Shown here: positions 24,547 through 36,300 of the stretch, in pieces
How the letters are laid out: every line of letters begins with the position of its first letter
Numbering within the stretch: position 1 is the first letter of the stretch
The notes under the pieces: model-generated
Database searches by the model: none
What the model was told of the DNA's origin: nothing
What the model saw: only the letters and a program-made list of their open reading frames with translations
Translations under genes and position numbers: made by a program
Assembly: GCF_963678635.1 (NCBI RefSeq)
Contig: NC_087068.1
Coordinates: 27,344,318-27,408,317, forward strand
From: Symsagittifera roscoffensis
Taxonomy: Eukaryota > Xenacoelomorpha > Acoela > Convolutidae
Direction: 5' to 3'
Length of the DNA stretch: 64,000 bases

Positions 24547-26780
24547 CGCGACACTAAGTCTAAATTGATCAAGAGTGTGTAACTCATTAGTGAAGACTCA
24601 AATCAAAAACGTTTTTGAGAAAAGTGACTGCCCTGAGGATTTTAGTAGGTCTAACTCGGGCAGTCCGAAAGCAGATAGTAACACAGGACACAGTGGGTGC
24701 AATCGACGCCCACTTGAGAAAATTACTGCCTTCAAGTTTTGTCTGTTTGGTGCAGCACCAAGCAGGGAAAGCTCTTTCTTTATATACAAATTCGACTATT
24801 GTACTGCGACTGACTAAAAGTACAAAACACATACGTTTTTCAAAGAAAATAATCAAATTTATTTTGTCAATTTTGGTTGTAAATCAATAGTATTTGTGCT
24901 TGATTGGGTAGTGAACACACTATCTTTTAAATAGACTGATATCTGAATACTGTGCTAGTTTCACATCTTACAACTAATAATCGATTATTGTGAAAAAATT
25001 GTATATACGCTGTATCGTGGTAAAATACAAGGATTCGTGGTCACTATTTAATAGAAACTTTTGGAATATATTGTGTTGTGTTATTATTATCAGTAGTCAG
25101 ATCAAAAGGAAACTAGCAATCAAATTGAGTGTATAGGCAGTAAGAAGTGGTAAATTCAATATGAGTCTAGACAATTCAAGGATACCTAAACTAGGTGATA
25201 GCTCAAGGAAATTCATACCTGAGAAACAGAGAAGAGCAATGACCGACCCTTTTGTGGAAAGGATCACACGAACCCGGACCGACAATGGGGAGACGGTTTC
25301 AGGCAGAATGGTTGAGACCAGGAGTCAAAAGTCCTCAGAAGAGCGAAGAAAGAATGCTAGAAGTGGAGTTCCATCCGGACCAGGCCATAGAAGAGAACCA
25401 GGAAATTCATGGACCGGAGGGGAGAGGAAACAGAAGGCTGGCGAGTGAATCTACCCCGGTAGAGCAAGGCCAATACTTTGCCACTTCTACCGGAATACTG
25501 GACCGAGAGGGGATGTCGGAACTGTCCGACATCTCTACTGAAATTGTGGCAACTAGAAAATCTCCCACAGACAACACCATGATGGCAGGCGTGACGGAGA
25601 AACAGGCAACATCCTCATCGTTTTCAGAAAGAGTGAAGATTACTTTTGGAAACATCTTTCCATTCGCGACACTAAGTCTAAAAAAAGGAGTTTGTAACTC
25701 ATTGGTGTGGATTGAAATCCAAAATGTTTTCGAGAGAAGTGACTGCCCTGAGGATTTTAGTAGGTCTAGCTCGGGCAGTCCGGAGGCAGATAGGTAACAC
25801 AGGACTCGGTGGGTGCAATCGACGCCCACTTGAGAAAATTACTGCCTTCAAGTTTTGTCTGTTTGGTGCAGCACCAAGCAGGGAAAGCTCTTTCTTTATA
25901 TACAAATTCGACTATTGTACTGCGACTGACTAAAAGTACAAAACACATACGTTTTTCAAAGAAAATAATCAAATTTATTTTGTCAATTTTGGTTGTAAAT
26001 CAATAGTATTTGTGCTTGATTGGGTAGTGAACACACTATCTTTTAAATAGACTGATATCTGAATACTGTGCTAGTTTCACATCTTACAACTAATAATCGA
26101 TTATTGTGAAAAAATTGTATATACGCTGTATCGTGGTAAAATACAAGGATTCGTGGTCACTATTTAATAGAAACTTTTGGAATTTATTGTGTTGTGTTAT
26201 TATTATCAGTAGTCAGATCAAAAGGAAACTAGCAATCAAATTGAGTGTATAGGCAGTAAGAAGTGGTAAATTCAATATGAGTCTAGACAATTCAAGGATA
26301 CCTAAACTAGGTGATAATTCAAGGAAATTCATACCTGAGAAACAGAGAAGAGCAATGACCGACCCTTTTGTGGAAAGGATCACACGAACCCGGACCGACA
26401 ATGGGGAGACGGTTTCAGGCAGAATGGTTGAGACCAGGAGTCAAAAGTCCTCAGAAGAGCGAAGAAAGAATGCTAGAAGTGGAGTTCCATCCGGACCAGG
26501 CCATAGAAGAGAACCAGGAAATTCATGGACCGGAGGGGAGAGGAAACAGAAGGCTGGCGAGTGAATCTACCCCGGTAGAGCAAGGCCAATACTTTGCCAC
26601 TTCTACCGGAATACTGGACCGAGAGGGGATGTCGGAACTGTCCGACATCTCTACTGAAATTGTGGCAACTAGAAAATCTCCCACAGACAACACCATGATG
26701 GCAGGCGTGACGGAGAAACAGGCAACATCCTCATCGTTTTCAGAAAGAGTGAAGATTACTTTTGGAAACATCTTTCCATT
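24547..26780 (+). repeat. 1.1-kb tandem duplication of leader plus gag start
   Basis: Units 24547-25664 and 25665-26780 repeat with an offset of ~1116 bp. The first ~150 bp differ while the rest is almost identical. The junction fuses gag (CATCTTTCCATTC) to the leader (CGCGACACTAAG) at a CATTC microhomology. The ATGs at 25161 and 26277 correspond. Confidence 0.88.
25161..25664 (+). pseudogene. gag: gag 5' fragment (truncated duplicate)
   Basis: First ~168 codons of gag, with the same one-base frameshift as the main copy (near the AGCGAAGAAAGAA tract). It is cut at 25664 by the next duplicated leader and cannot make a functional product. Confidence 0.8.
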
Positions 26781-28786
26781 CACCATGGGAGTGGGTACAG
26801 GCAATGAATGTGAATCCCAGAAAGAAGAAGAGGATGATGAAGATCAAGCTGATTTTGGATCTCAAGTCAGCCTCAATAGTTCGATCCAGGAGAATGAGGC
26901 ATACGTCGGAAGAGAGACTGGAACCATGGACAAATTTGGTGTAGTGACAACGATAAGCAAAGAGGCAAACACACCGGGCCAGTCAAAAGACTTCGCGATT
27001 ATGACAAATTCAGAGCCACAAACTGGAGAGAGTAGAGACAGAGGGCTTAGGCAACGCATTGGCGAATCCTGGAGGGGATAATGAAAAGACGTCGAGGCAG
27101 AGAGTCAAGGCCCGGATCTCCACCAGCACGAAGCTACCTGGGACCGACAGGGTTACACCGCCACTAGTGACGCCACTCGTGGATAACGGGGCGGCACTTG
27201 AAGAAGCCTTAAACAACATAGTGGAAAGTTTAGGAGAGCAAATTGAACAGATGTCAATAAGGATGTGTGAACTAGAAAGAGCAGTTCACATTGAAAGAGA
27301 AAGTCTGCGGGAAGAAATAAACCGCAATAGACAAGAAGTTGGCAGGAGCGAAAAACGCTTAAAAGAAAGAACGGACGAGCATATGGCGAAGAACTTGTCG
27401 CGAATGACAAGAGAAGCGGAACAGCGAGAGTTACGCTTAAGAGACGACATGGAGAAGTTAAGAATTCAGCAAGAGCAGTCTCTTGGGACTCTTGACACAA
27501 AGATAGACGCGATGATGGAGAGGCGAACGCAGGCTATCATGGATAGGTTGGACGGGCTACTAAGCAGCAAGAGTGGACCAAAAGAAGGAGAACCGAACTC
27601 GGGGGGTCCCAGCAGGGAACCCAGAGTGAAATTCAATAAACATCAAAAGAGGAAGACCTATGGATCCACTAGAGGCAGGGGCAGTTCATCAGGCTATGCC
27701 ACAAGGGGTAATGGAACATGGGGCCCGAACAGTAGAGCAAGTTCAACGGGGAACAGACAAACCTCTAACGAACGACCAACGCAAGGCACACATGCGACTG
27801 GGAGAAGTGATTCCGGCAACAGGGGGCATGCAAGCCCGAGGAGGAGTCATGTGGGCCAAGAGGGAAACACTCACGGCGATTCGGATTGCAGGGATGCACC
27901 GCATACAGAGCCTTTGACGAGGTGTGAGGACACTCAGGCGGGACACTCAAGGGATGCTACGGCAATGGCCACAGCATTTGAACCCCTAAACAGGTCTTTG
28001 GAGACATTCCTGACAAGGTTATCCAGAACCAATGAACGCAGTGAGAAGACCAGAAGAGTCTTTAAGAAACCAAGATGCTACAAAGACGAATCTGATGGCT
28101 GTATTGATACCTGGATAGAGGTAATGAAGCTGCATTTCGAGGAAGAGGACTTGTCGGAGAGACAGGATTGCAGCGCGCTCACCAGCAACTTAGAAGGGAC
28201 AGCCCTGAACTGTGTCATGGCCAAGAAGCAATATCAACGTGACACTGCTGAGATGATCTTCGAAATCTTGTTAAACCGTTTCGGATCAGGGGTGCAGGGG
28301 CACCAGGCGATGATGCGCTTCGAGAAACGGAGGCAACGAGAAGATGAAACGATAGGCAAGTTTCTCGATGATTTGGAAATGCTGAGAAGACGCAGCCAAC
28401 CGGATGAGTCAAACCGAAGGATGAACCTGGCCGTAGCCTCAAAATTCATCGATGGTGTGAAAAATGATGAACTTCGTACGATGCTAGCAACGCATTACAC
28501 ACCACTATCAACTAATGCGCCAACACCGGAGGAGTTGAGGCTCAAATCAAAAGAGTAGCTTTTGTTGAAACCTCCTTCGAGATCTGGATATTACAAGAAC
28601 AATTATGGCAATTTTAACAACGGACCAGCAAACCAAGGGAACAATTGGTACAAACCGAGGGATGATATGGACAAGAGACGCTCTTGTGCTAATTGCAGTT
28701 CAACGGACCATCATGTGTCAGCATGTCCAGCTTACAAACAAGGCATGAAAGCAATAGGTTTTAGCCTCGAGGACGAAGACGCGTAA
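26277..28786 (+). pseudogene. gag: gag, main copy of Element 1
   Basis: The N-terminal part starts at ATG 26277 and shifts frame near 26470 and again near 27055. The long central frame runs 27059-28558: a coiled coil (residues ~60-160), a Gly/Ser/Arg-rich linker and a capsid-like region containing WIEVMKLHF. A TAG at 28556-28558 replaces a Tyr codon seen in block A. The same frame continues to 28786 with a CX2CX4HX4C zinc knuckle (CANCSSTDHHVSAC), then a TAA. Gag would package the RNA into particles. The frame then continues into the protease ORF. Confidence 0.82.
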
Positions 28787-28789
28787 GAA

Positions 28790-30145
28790 TTGGACCATGA
28801 GGATTTCATGAGAGGAGTAATTGCGAAATTCGGCCCGAGGTGTTTCTTTTGCAACTTGGAAGGTCATTTTAAATCAGATTGTTCGCAATTCTGGGATGCA
28901 GCGGCAGACATCAAGCATCCAAGACATGAAGAAGCTTTATCAGGAGTGAAAGCCAGCAAGGCTCGACTTTTGAGTGAAGCAGAGGCACGCAGAAAGGATA
29001 AACCTCAGGAGCTAGCGGCAAAGAAAATGCAAGCGGTAATAGAGGAGACACGTGAGCCGGAACCAGCAACTGCGGCTGATGACTTCAAGATCGATTATAA
29101 GGCAGCCGCGAGGGATGCTCTAAATAGAGTGCAGCAGGAACTAGTGACGAAAGAGATCGAACAAAAAGTGAAACTTGAACTGGAGAATGAAAAATTTCAG
29201 GAGCAACTGAATACCTTCGAAGCAACGGAGTTCGAGGAAACTAAAGCACCAAGCAGTTTGAGCATGAAGCTTAATGTGATCTCCGGTCAGAGGTTCGGCA
29301 TGGTGCCGCAAGGAAGCAAGATACAGTCGATAATCTCAGTGGCTGGACATCAGGTGATCAGAAATCTGAGTGAACCATCCGAGTTCACTTTGATGCATTT
29401 GGACGCATATGCAGATTATCTGAGGCAGGTGGAGCCACGCACCGAGTCGAGAGCTGTGCGAGCACTACTAACGACGGGTGGCCCTCGCATGAAGAAACTT
29501 CATGGACGCTACCTAGAGGTCTATGGGCCGTATCAAGTAATGCTGAACGTGGATGGAATCAGTATCTACACCAGGACTTATGTAACAACAGATGATGACC
29601 AAATGGGGCAGATCTATTTGGGAGAAGAGGAACTCAAAGTCCGCAGGATAGGCCATGACGCCATGATGGAACAAGACGCAGTACACAATGGGTATGAAGC
29701 AGATGTGACTGCACATCTGCTCGACATCAACGGAACAAAACTCGGAGTCACAGGGCTTCTGGACACAGGAGCGGTAGTGAGTGTGATGCCGATAAAAACT
29801 TGGGAAAGAATGGGCTTCACGCGGGAAGATCTAATTCCGACGAATCTCCGATTGGCCGCCGCCAATCGAGGAGCTATCTACGTGGCCGGAAGAACACCAA
29901 TAACGGTCCTCCACATGGGAGGACGGGATCTTTGGATGAGCTTCCTGGTGGTAGAGAATCTGGACGACGCCGACCAATTCATCTTGGGCAGAGATTTTGT
30001 CAGGAATTTTGACGTGATGATTGACTTGAACAACGGTCTGATACGGATTAGAAATCCGGACCGAAAGTATGTTAAGAGACCAGTTAATAGGATAATAACA
30101 GACGAAAACAAGGTACCAATTTTTTTGGATAGAAAAGTAAAATAA
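28790..30145 (+). CDS. Second zinc knuckle and aspartic protease
   Basis: 451 codons in the same frame as gag, after a TAA at 28784-28786. It begins with a second CCHC knuckle (CFFCNLEGHFKSDC), then a long Glu/Lys/Ala-rich region. A retropepsin follows: active site DTGA (GACACAGGAGCG, 29762-29773) and the C-terminal ILGRDF motif near 29985. It would cleave the polyprotein. It ends at TAA 30143-30145 but the frame stays open beyond, so that stop may be a mutation. Retropepsins work as dimers. Confidence 0.8.
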   Translation: MDHEDFMRGVIAKFGPRCFFCNLEGHFKSDCSQFWDAAADIKHPRHEEALSGVKASKARLLSEAEARRKDKPQELAAKKMQAVIEETREPEPATAADDFKIDYKAAARDALNRVQQELVTKEIEQKVKLELENEKFQEQLNTFEATEFEETKAPSSLSMKLNVISGQRFGMVPQGSKIQSIISVAGHQVIRNLSEPSEFTLMHLDAYADYLRQVEPRTESRAVRALLTTGGPRMKKLHGRYLEVYGPYQVMLNVDGISIYTRTYVTTDDDQMGQIYLGEEELKVRRIGHDAMMEQDAVHNGYEADVTAHLLDINGTKLGVTGLLDTGAVVSVMPIKTWERMGFTREDLIPTNLRLAAANRGAIYVAGRTPITVLHMGGRDLWMSFLVVENLDDADQFILGRDFVRNFDVMIDLNNGLIRIRNPDRKYVKRPVNRIITDENKVPIFLDRKVK

Positions 30146-30893
30146 CAACCAGGACAAGCTGTGGTGGCAATTTTTAGAATGAGAAATTTGAATTCTTTAA
30201 GTGATAGTAAACAGGTTTGCTTAGTACCGAATCCAAATAATCGGAGTTCGGTGATTTTAGGCCGGAGCTTCTCGGTAACGCGAAACGGACTGTGTGTCAG
30301 TGTGTTGTTGAACACACTGGACACCACGGTTTCAACCCAGCGTGGAAAGAAGCTTGGCTACGCTTTGCCGATGAGGACCGACTATGAGGAGACACAAAAC
30401 TTGAAGAAATATAGCGTGAAAGACTGTCCCTATCTTGCAAATAAAGATAAAATTTTAAAGAGGATTAATGAATTAAAATCTATTCATAAATTGTTTTCAA
30501 TGAAATCCGAAACGGACGACGGCTTATCAAGCTGCTCGAATTTTCCGGAACGCCCCTCGTCATATGAACTAAAATCTGACAAACCGGTTTTGCCAGAGAT
30601 AGAACATTTAAAAGGGAAAATAGGTGAGGGAGATTTCGAAAAATTGCGGGACCTCCTAAATCGGAACGCAGATGTATTTTCAAAACATAAGGCGGATATC
30701 GGTTGCTGTAATTTCGTCGAACACGAAATCGAACTAGAAGAGGGCGCCGTTCCCCATAGGGAAGGCGCAAGGTGAATGACGCCACACAAATCGGAAACGT
30801 GCCGAGCGGAAATAGAAATGTTGCTTGAATACGACATGATAGAACCCTCGAAATCGCCATGGGCTTGCGGGGTAGTAATGGCGAAAAAGAAAG
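30146..30893 (+). pseudogene. pol: Pol linker between protease and RT fingers
   Basis: Continues in the protease frame after the TAA, with a TGA at 30773-30775 and open on both sides of it. The end reads like the RT entry of Gypsy-type Pol (LLEYDMIEPSKSPWACGVVMAKK). The frame is lost in a G5 run at about 30894, where the true RT continues in another frame. A one-base loss in the homopolymer would explain it, as would a sequencing error. Confidence 0.7.
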
Positions 30894-32055
30894 GGGGCAG
30901 CTTAGATTTTGTTGCGACTTTCGTTACTTGAACGCGCTAACGATAAAAGATGCGTACCCGATACAACGAATAGACGAGAGCCTATCTAAGCTTGGTGATG
31001 CCAAGTTCTTCACCACACTGGACTTAGGTTCTGCCTTCTGGCAGGTCCCTCTGCGGAAGAATGACAGAGAGAAAACCGGATTCGCGTGCGAATTGGGATT
31101 GTACCAGTGGAAGAGGATGCCCTTCGGCTTGTGCAATGCAACGGCCACTTTTCAAAGACTGATGGCTCAGGCTTTGACGAGAGTGACCAAGAAGTACGGG
31201 AATCTCGTGATGTGTTACGTGGATGACGTAGTCATAGCGACACCGACCCTGGAAGACCACATTGATAGGCTCGATGAGGTCTTTGGATGCATGAAAAGAG
31301 CTGGATTGAAGTGCAAACCATCGAAATGTGAAATCCTTAGGGATTCGATTAAGTACCTAGGAAGAATGGTGGATAGGCATGGTGTGAGGCCGGACCCGGA
31401 AGCAGTGGAAGCAGTGTTGACATGGAAGGCCCCCAGAACAGACACACAGCTCCTGAGCTACCTAGGGTTTGCCAATTACTACCGAGAATTCATAAAAGGA
31501 TATGCGGACAAGGTGTATCCGATGCAGAAGCTGATGCGCAACAAGGGGAAAAAGTTCGAATGGAACGATGAGGCACAGGTTGCTTTCGAGAACATAAAGC
31601 GGGAACTGTGCGAAGCGCCAGTGCTGGGCATGCCTACAGAAAAGGGCATGTATGTCCTCGACACAGACGCATCGGTGATAGCCATCTCAGGAATCTTGCA
31701 TCAAGAGCAAGAATGGAACGGAAGAACAGTTCTCCGTCCCATTGCATACGGCAGCAAGGTCTTGAGTGACACATAGATGAAATATGGCGCACCAAAAGCA
31801 GAAATGTTTGCAATAGTCACCTTCGTGGAAAAGTACCGTGCATACTTGGGGAGCGCTCCCTTCAAGTTACGCGTGGACAACAGAGCGTTATCCTGGTTGA
31901 AAACCTACTCGATGGATCAGAGTTATATTGGTAGATGGATAGTCAAATTGGATGGCTACCATATGAAAATCGAACATAGGATGCGTGATAAACACCAGAA
32001 TGCTGACAGCCTCAGCAAGAAAATTGAGTTTTGTGAAAGATTGGAGCAGAAGTAG
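30859..32055 (+). pseudogene. pol: Reverse transcriptase and RNase H
   Basis: The RT core follows CCDFRYLN and TTLDLGSAFWQ. The catalytic YVDD is at 31216-31227, and the thumb and connection end near YLGFANYYREFIKGY. RNase H begins near LDTDASVIAISGILHQ and continues after a TAG at 31774-31776 (probably a former Gln codon) to the TAG at 32053-32055, with VDNRALSWL and HQNADSLSK motifs. It copies the RNA genome to DNA. The catalytic aspartates are present, and only the stops disable it. Confidence 0.9.
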
Positions 32056-33147
32056 GCCAATCAGGCGGAAATAAAGGAGGGATTCTCGTTTCTGGACAAA
32101 GAAACTTATGAAGCGCTTCCCTTAACGAGATGGTTGGATAAGTCTGGACATCCAATTCCAGGGCACCCTGAGTTACCTGTAGAGAAAGCAGCCGAGATAA
32201 AGATCCTATCCAAGGAGGACCCAGTCCCCTTGGATCTGTTGCTGCGCTCGAACCTGGTCCAGCAAGAACTCTCTCGCATGAACATAAACAGCCTCTCATT
32301 ATTGGATAAAACGGTGCAAGTCACACCGCAAGTGATGCGGATGCTGGGTGGATTGTTAGAAAGAGAAGTGACCAGAGATGACCCCGAGTGGACAGCAGCA
32401 GTGGCATCGCTAACAGTTAGTGAGAAGGTGAAGATCATGCCGTCCAGACGACAGCACGAAGAGAACGAGAGGGATTGTAGGACGATAGTTCAGCAACTAG
32501 TGTCCTCAATACCCCAAGAGATTTTAACCAGTACTTTTTACGGACAGAAAGAACAGGGGAGCAGCAAGCGAAAGAAAACCGTCATCTTCGTGGACCAGGA
32601 TGAGGAAGGTAAGAAGGTAGAACAAAATCTGCTGCAAGACTATTTGTCCGGGGAGACGAATGATGAAAAGAACCAGCGATCACCATATCAACACCTGGGA
32701 CAAGAAAATTTGTCCGGGGAGTCTGAGATAGACGAGAAAGTTCCTGATGAGAAACAGGACCTAGAGAACAGAGTTTTGTCCGGGGAGTTCAGATGGATGC
32801 GAAGAAGGCACAGACATGATCTGGAGGAATGTGCAGTATCCAGCACAACCTCTTCGACGGATGATGATTTCCGAAACTCAGGAATGGACACTTATTCAGA
32901 CAGGAACTCGAGTTCAGGATCAGAACTGTCAGAACTAGCAATATACACGCTACTAGTGGAAACTCGGGCAAGGGACCTGGACAGAGAGGTGTACCAGGAT
33001 CCTGACAGTGATCGCTACCTAATACCAAGCGAAAGAGTCTTTGACAACGCAGCGGATGACTTGGAGACGATAGCGGTATCGAAACGTTCGATGAGCCTGT
33101 TGCCGCAGAAAGAGGTAGTCAGGACTGATCTTCAGCCGTTTAAATAA
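32056..33147 (+). pseudogene. Acidic spacer between RNase H and integrase with 22-residue repeats
   Basis: About 360 codons in the Pol frame that I cannot match to a domain. It is Glu/Asp/Ser-rich and probably disordered. Three units spaced exactly 66 bp apart carry LSGE, each encoded by TTTGTCCGGGGAG (32643, 32709, 32775). Typical Gypsy Pol has only a short linker here. It ends at TAA 33145-33147 with the frame continuing into integrase. Confidence 0.7.
32643..32787 (+). repeat. 66-bp repeats carrying TGTCCGGGGAG
   Basis: Three copies of TTTGTCCGGGGAG start at 32643, 32709 and 32775. The DNA core is exact while flanking codons vary. The same 11-mer TGTCCGGGGAG occurs at 35263-35273 and forms the polypurine tract region just before the 3' LTR (43866-43876). 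Confidence 0.85.
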
Positions 33148-34860
33148 GAAACACAGCTGTTGGCGAAGATTTGGTGCGTTAAGATGGAAGAAGACAAACA
33201 CCAGCCCAACGAGCTGAATAGTCAGATGAGGGTCATGAAGACGTACTTAAAGGCGAGATACCGACTCTCGGATCTTCTAAGGGCGCAGAGAAATGATCGC
33301 ATGACAAGCAACCTGAAAAGGTGGATCGAGAATGGTTCGCCGGATAAAGGGGACCTCGAGGAAGATAGTTATCGCATCCTGAGACGTTACTTCATGCAGA
33401 AGGAAGGGAGGTTATATTTGAACAAGGACGGGATTGTGGCTCGTAAGAGAAGAGAAGAATACAGAGTCCTATACAAGTATAACGCGATAGTGTTACCGCA
33501 ACTCTATCAGACAGAACTATTATTCAGGTCACATGATCAGATGGGCCATCAGGGGATCGACATAATATATCAGAGGATCCTGAAGCGCTTTGAGTGGCCT
33601 GGGATGAAAAAGGCATGCGAGAAATGGTTAACAGCATGTCTGTCAGGCCAACAGGTCAAGGATCCAAGGAAGTTGCGATTTCCTTTACAATCGATCGAGT
33701 CGTCTGAGTTCAACGAGGTGGTGCAGATAGATCACCAAAAGATATGCATGACAGACAATGGTTATAATCAGGTGCTGGTTATGATTGATCATTTTACGAA
33801 GTATGCAGAGGCCGTGCCCTGCATAACTGCCTCGGCGGAAGAGACATGCGACCACCTGATCAACACGTGGATAGCGAGACATGGTTGTCCGATGACGTTT
33901 CAATCGGATAATGGAACAGCTTTCGTAGGAGAGCTTACGAAAGAGCTTATGAGACGCTCACAAGTTGCTCAAGCTCACTCCACGACATACCATCCACAGA
34001 CAAATGGCTTAGTGGAAAGGCAGAATCGAACGTAAGTGTCGATGCTGAGGGTATATTGTTCCAGGTACATGACCGATTGGGACAGATACCTTCCACAGGT
34101 GATGGGAGCTTATAACAGCACGCAACACTCCACCACCTGAGTCAGTCCACACATGATGCTAACTGGACACGAAAAGTCATTACCATTAACCTTCTTCTAC
34201 CCAGAGTATGAGGGAAAGAAAACGTCCCCACAGGTCTACGTGAGGGATGTGATCAGACGCCAACAGGAGTTGAACGATTTGTGTAGACGAAATACTCAGC
34301 AGGCACAGGCAAGGCAGAGGAAAAGATTCGACAAGAAAGCAGCTGATGCAAAGGCTTACTCGGTGGGAGACTACGTATGGGTATTTCAGAACGTTATACC
34401 ACCGAAAGGGACAAAAAAGCTCCTAAAAAAGTGGAGGGGACCCTTCATGATTACAGAGGTGCACCAGGAGGGACGCTTTTATAGACTGAGTACTGGCCGA
34501 GCCGCCCACTACGAGAACATAAAGCCACACAATCCATCGACAGAAGACTGGTGTATACCTGCAGACATGGAAGAAGGGGATTATCTAATGATGGATCCTG
34601 CTTGTGAGGTCAATGAAAAAGGCACCAGGGAGAAGAACGATGGAAACGAAGTCGTAGATGAAGGTACGGATACACCGCTGGACCTGGATCCAAACGAACA
34701 GATCGAAGCGGACGATGAAACCTTACCCTACGCAGAGGAAGATTGGCAGGATCCCGAAGATAGAGGTTCCCAAGAACTTGGAACCGGATCTTCCGTTCAC
34801 GATACAGACTCGTCAGAAGGACGGGAAGAGACCAGGAAAGAAATACAATCCTTACGGTGA
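33148..34860 (+). pseudogene. pol: Integrase of Element 1
   Basis: The zinc-binding region has its histidines (SHDQMGHQG) and the first cysteine, but the second is Gly (TGT-CTG-TCA-GGC, 33637-33648), so the HHCC motif is broken. The DDE core is present: QIDHQK, FQSDNGTAF and NGLVERQ. Stops follow at 34033-34035 and about 34138, then the GPY/F-type C-terminal module (KKWRGPFMITEVHQEG). The tail is acidic and ends at 34860 in this frame. The enzyme would insert the DNA copy into the host genome. This copy is inactive. Confidence 0.87.
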
Positions 34861-35884
34861 CGACTTCGTAGTGGATAGGATAGATCTGAAGAAGATAGTG
34901 GAGGAAGTAGTGGGTCTAGAGGAAATAACTGTGTCACAAGACATTGACATAGTCGATGATCACGACGATGAGTGGGTTGACGACTGGTCAAAACCCGAGG
35001 TAGAATTCGACGACGAGCAACAGCAGTCATACGAACAAGACTTGACGAACCTGCGTGTCTTAGAGTTGCTGAATGAAACGACCTCGGATCCTGAGGAGAC
35101 CAGCGTCACGATTCAAGACGTGGATCGTGAAAGCATGAAATACATCAAGACCGAACGAGATGATCCTTCCTGGGCTGCCCAGGAAGGAGGACTACTCATT
35201 CCAGCTTCTAACCTCGACTTGATACCCGGTATGCGATCGACGGGGACGTCGATGGATATTTTTGTCCGGGGAGTGGGGGTAGGACTTACCCACACTGAAA
35301 ACTTGATGATAAAAAAATTGAGAATAGCGAGAGAAACAGGAGACTTAGAAGCAGAGACAGGCGAGGAACCTAAGAAACGTGACATAGGCAGGGTAGTTGA
35401 GTCATATTTTAACTTACCAAATGAATATTCAAGTAACATAATACTAACAGACAGTGATTTCATACTCACAAACAGAACATGTGCGATAGCAATCACAGCA
35501 GACATGAGTTTTAGGACAGCGTTAGCGGCAGATTTTAAGAAAGAATACAAAAACGTGGAATTCCTTTGGAAGCAAAGACCAGGGATAGGGGGCGTAGCAG
35601 CCTTACCTCCGGCGTCGTCGCAGATACCGGGAAAATACTTATACTTCTTGGTGACGAGGGCGACGGAGAAGCCGCACGTGGACCCAGAGAACCTAGTCTT
35701 GTCCTTGACGAGGCTGAGGGACTTCCTTGTGGAAATGGACGTGAAGGAGCTCTCGCTTCCAGTGTACGATCCAAACAGAGGAAGACTGCATCCTCGGGAA
35801 TTGTACGCGCTTGTACACGTGATATTCTCTGATACGAACATACAAGTATATCTACATAAGAAATATTACTTAAGTATAGGCTGA
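34658..35884 (+). CDS. Pol C-terminal acidic region and macro-like domain
   Basis: Open frame overlapping the integrase tail in another phase. A frameshift near 34800-34850 probably joins them. After ~250 acidic residues, residues ~255-405 match the TARG1/OARD1 type of macro domain in order: AIAITAD..., AADFKKEYK, VAAL, KYLYFLVTR, KPH...ENLVLSL, LSLPVYDPNRGRLHP, VHVIFSDTNIQVYL. Macro domains bind or hydrolyse ADP-ribose. The GCGLD catalytic loop of that family is replaced by DPNRGRLHP, so hydrolase activity is doubtful. It contains one TGTCCGGGGAG copy (35263-35273). Confidence 0.65.
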   Translation: MKVRIHRWTWIQTNRSKRTMKPYPTQRKIGRIPKIEVPKNLEPDLPFTIQTRQKDGKRPGKKYNPYGDDFVVDRIDLKKIVEEVVGLEEITVSQDIDIVDDHDDEWVDDWSKPEVEFDDEQQQSYEQDLTNLRVLELLNETTSDPEETSVTIQDVDRESMKYIKTERDDPSWAAQEGGLLIPASNLDLIPGMRSTGTSMDIFVRGVGVGLTHTENLMIKKLRIARETGDLEAETGEEPKKRDIGRVVESYFNLPNEYSSNIILTDSDFILTNRTCAIAITADMSFRTALAADFKKEYKNVEFLWKQRPGIGGVAALPPASSQIPGKYLYFLVTRATEKPHVDPENLVLSLTRLRDFLVEMDVKELSLPVYDPNRGRLHPRELYALVHVIFSDTNIQVYLHKKYYLSIG

Positions 35885-35934
35885 GTGATGTGCGAGAGAG
35901 CGTTAGGCCAAAGACTAAGTTGTATGAAAGATGT

Positions 35935-35967
35935 GTTATGTTATGTTATGTTATGTTATGTTATGTT
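35935..35967 (+). repeat. (GTTAT)n microsatellite
   Basis: About seven GTTAT units between the end of pol and the first accessory ORF. No function is evident. Confidence 0.9.
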
Positions 35968-36202
35968 AGGTTATTATGTGTTAGGTTATTAAGATCATGG
36001 GTAAGTAGGGGTTAGTGACCATGAACAACTGAATGACGATCTTAGGAATAGATCCAAAGTTTGGACTGTCCAATCTTAGGTCGAATTCCAAAATTTTAGA
36101 GACCAATTGATTTTAATAAACTTTTAGGATAAATATCTTTTTATCTGAACTGTTTTTAAGCAAATTTTAATGATATATGTTAAGGTGAAACTGACAAGTG
36201 TG

Positions 36203-36225
36203 ATATTTGTGACTTCTTTTCTAGA
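36203..36225 (+). promoter_or_regulatory. Candidate splice acceptor before the accessory genes
   Basis: TTTGTGACTTCTTTTCTAG is a strong pyrimidine-rich acceptor about 75 bp before the ATG at 36301. It could create a spliced subgenomic mRNA for the 3' genes, as env-type genes are often expressed. Inference only. Confidence 0.35.
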
Positions 36226-36300
36226 TCCTGATTGATCATTTAATTACTCACTTGAGTCAAAATCTTGGAATAAAAACCGAATCAAACTTGAAAGAATAGA

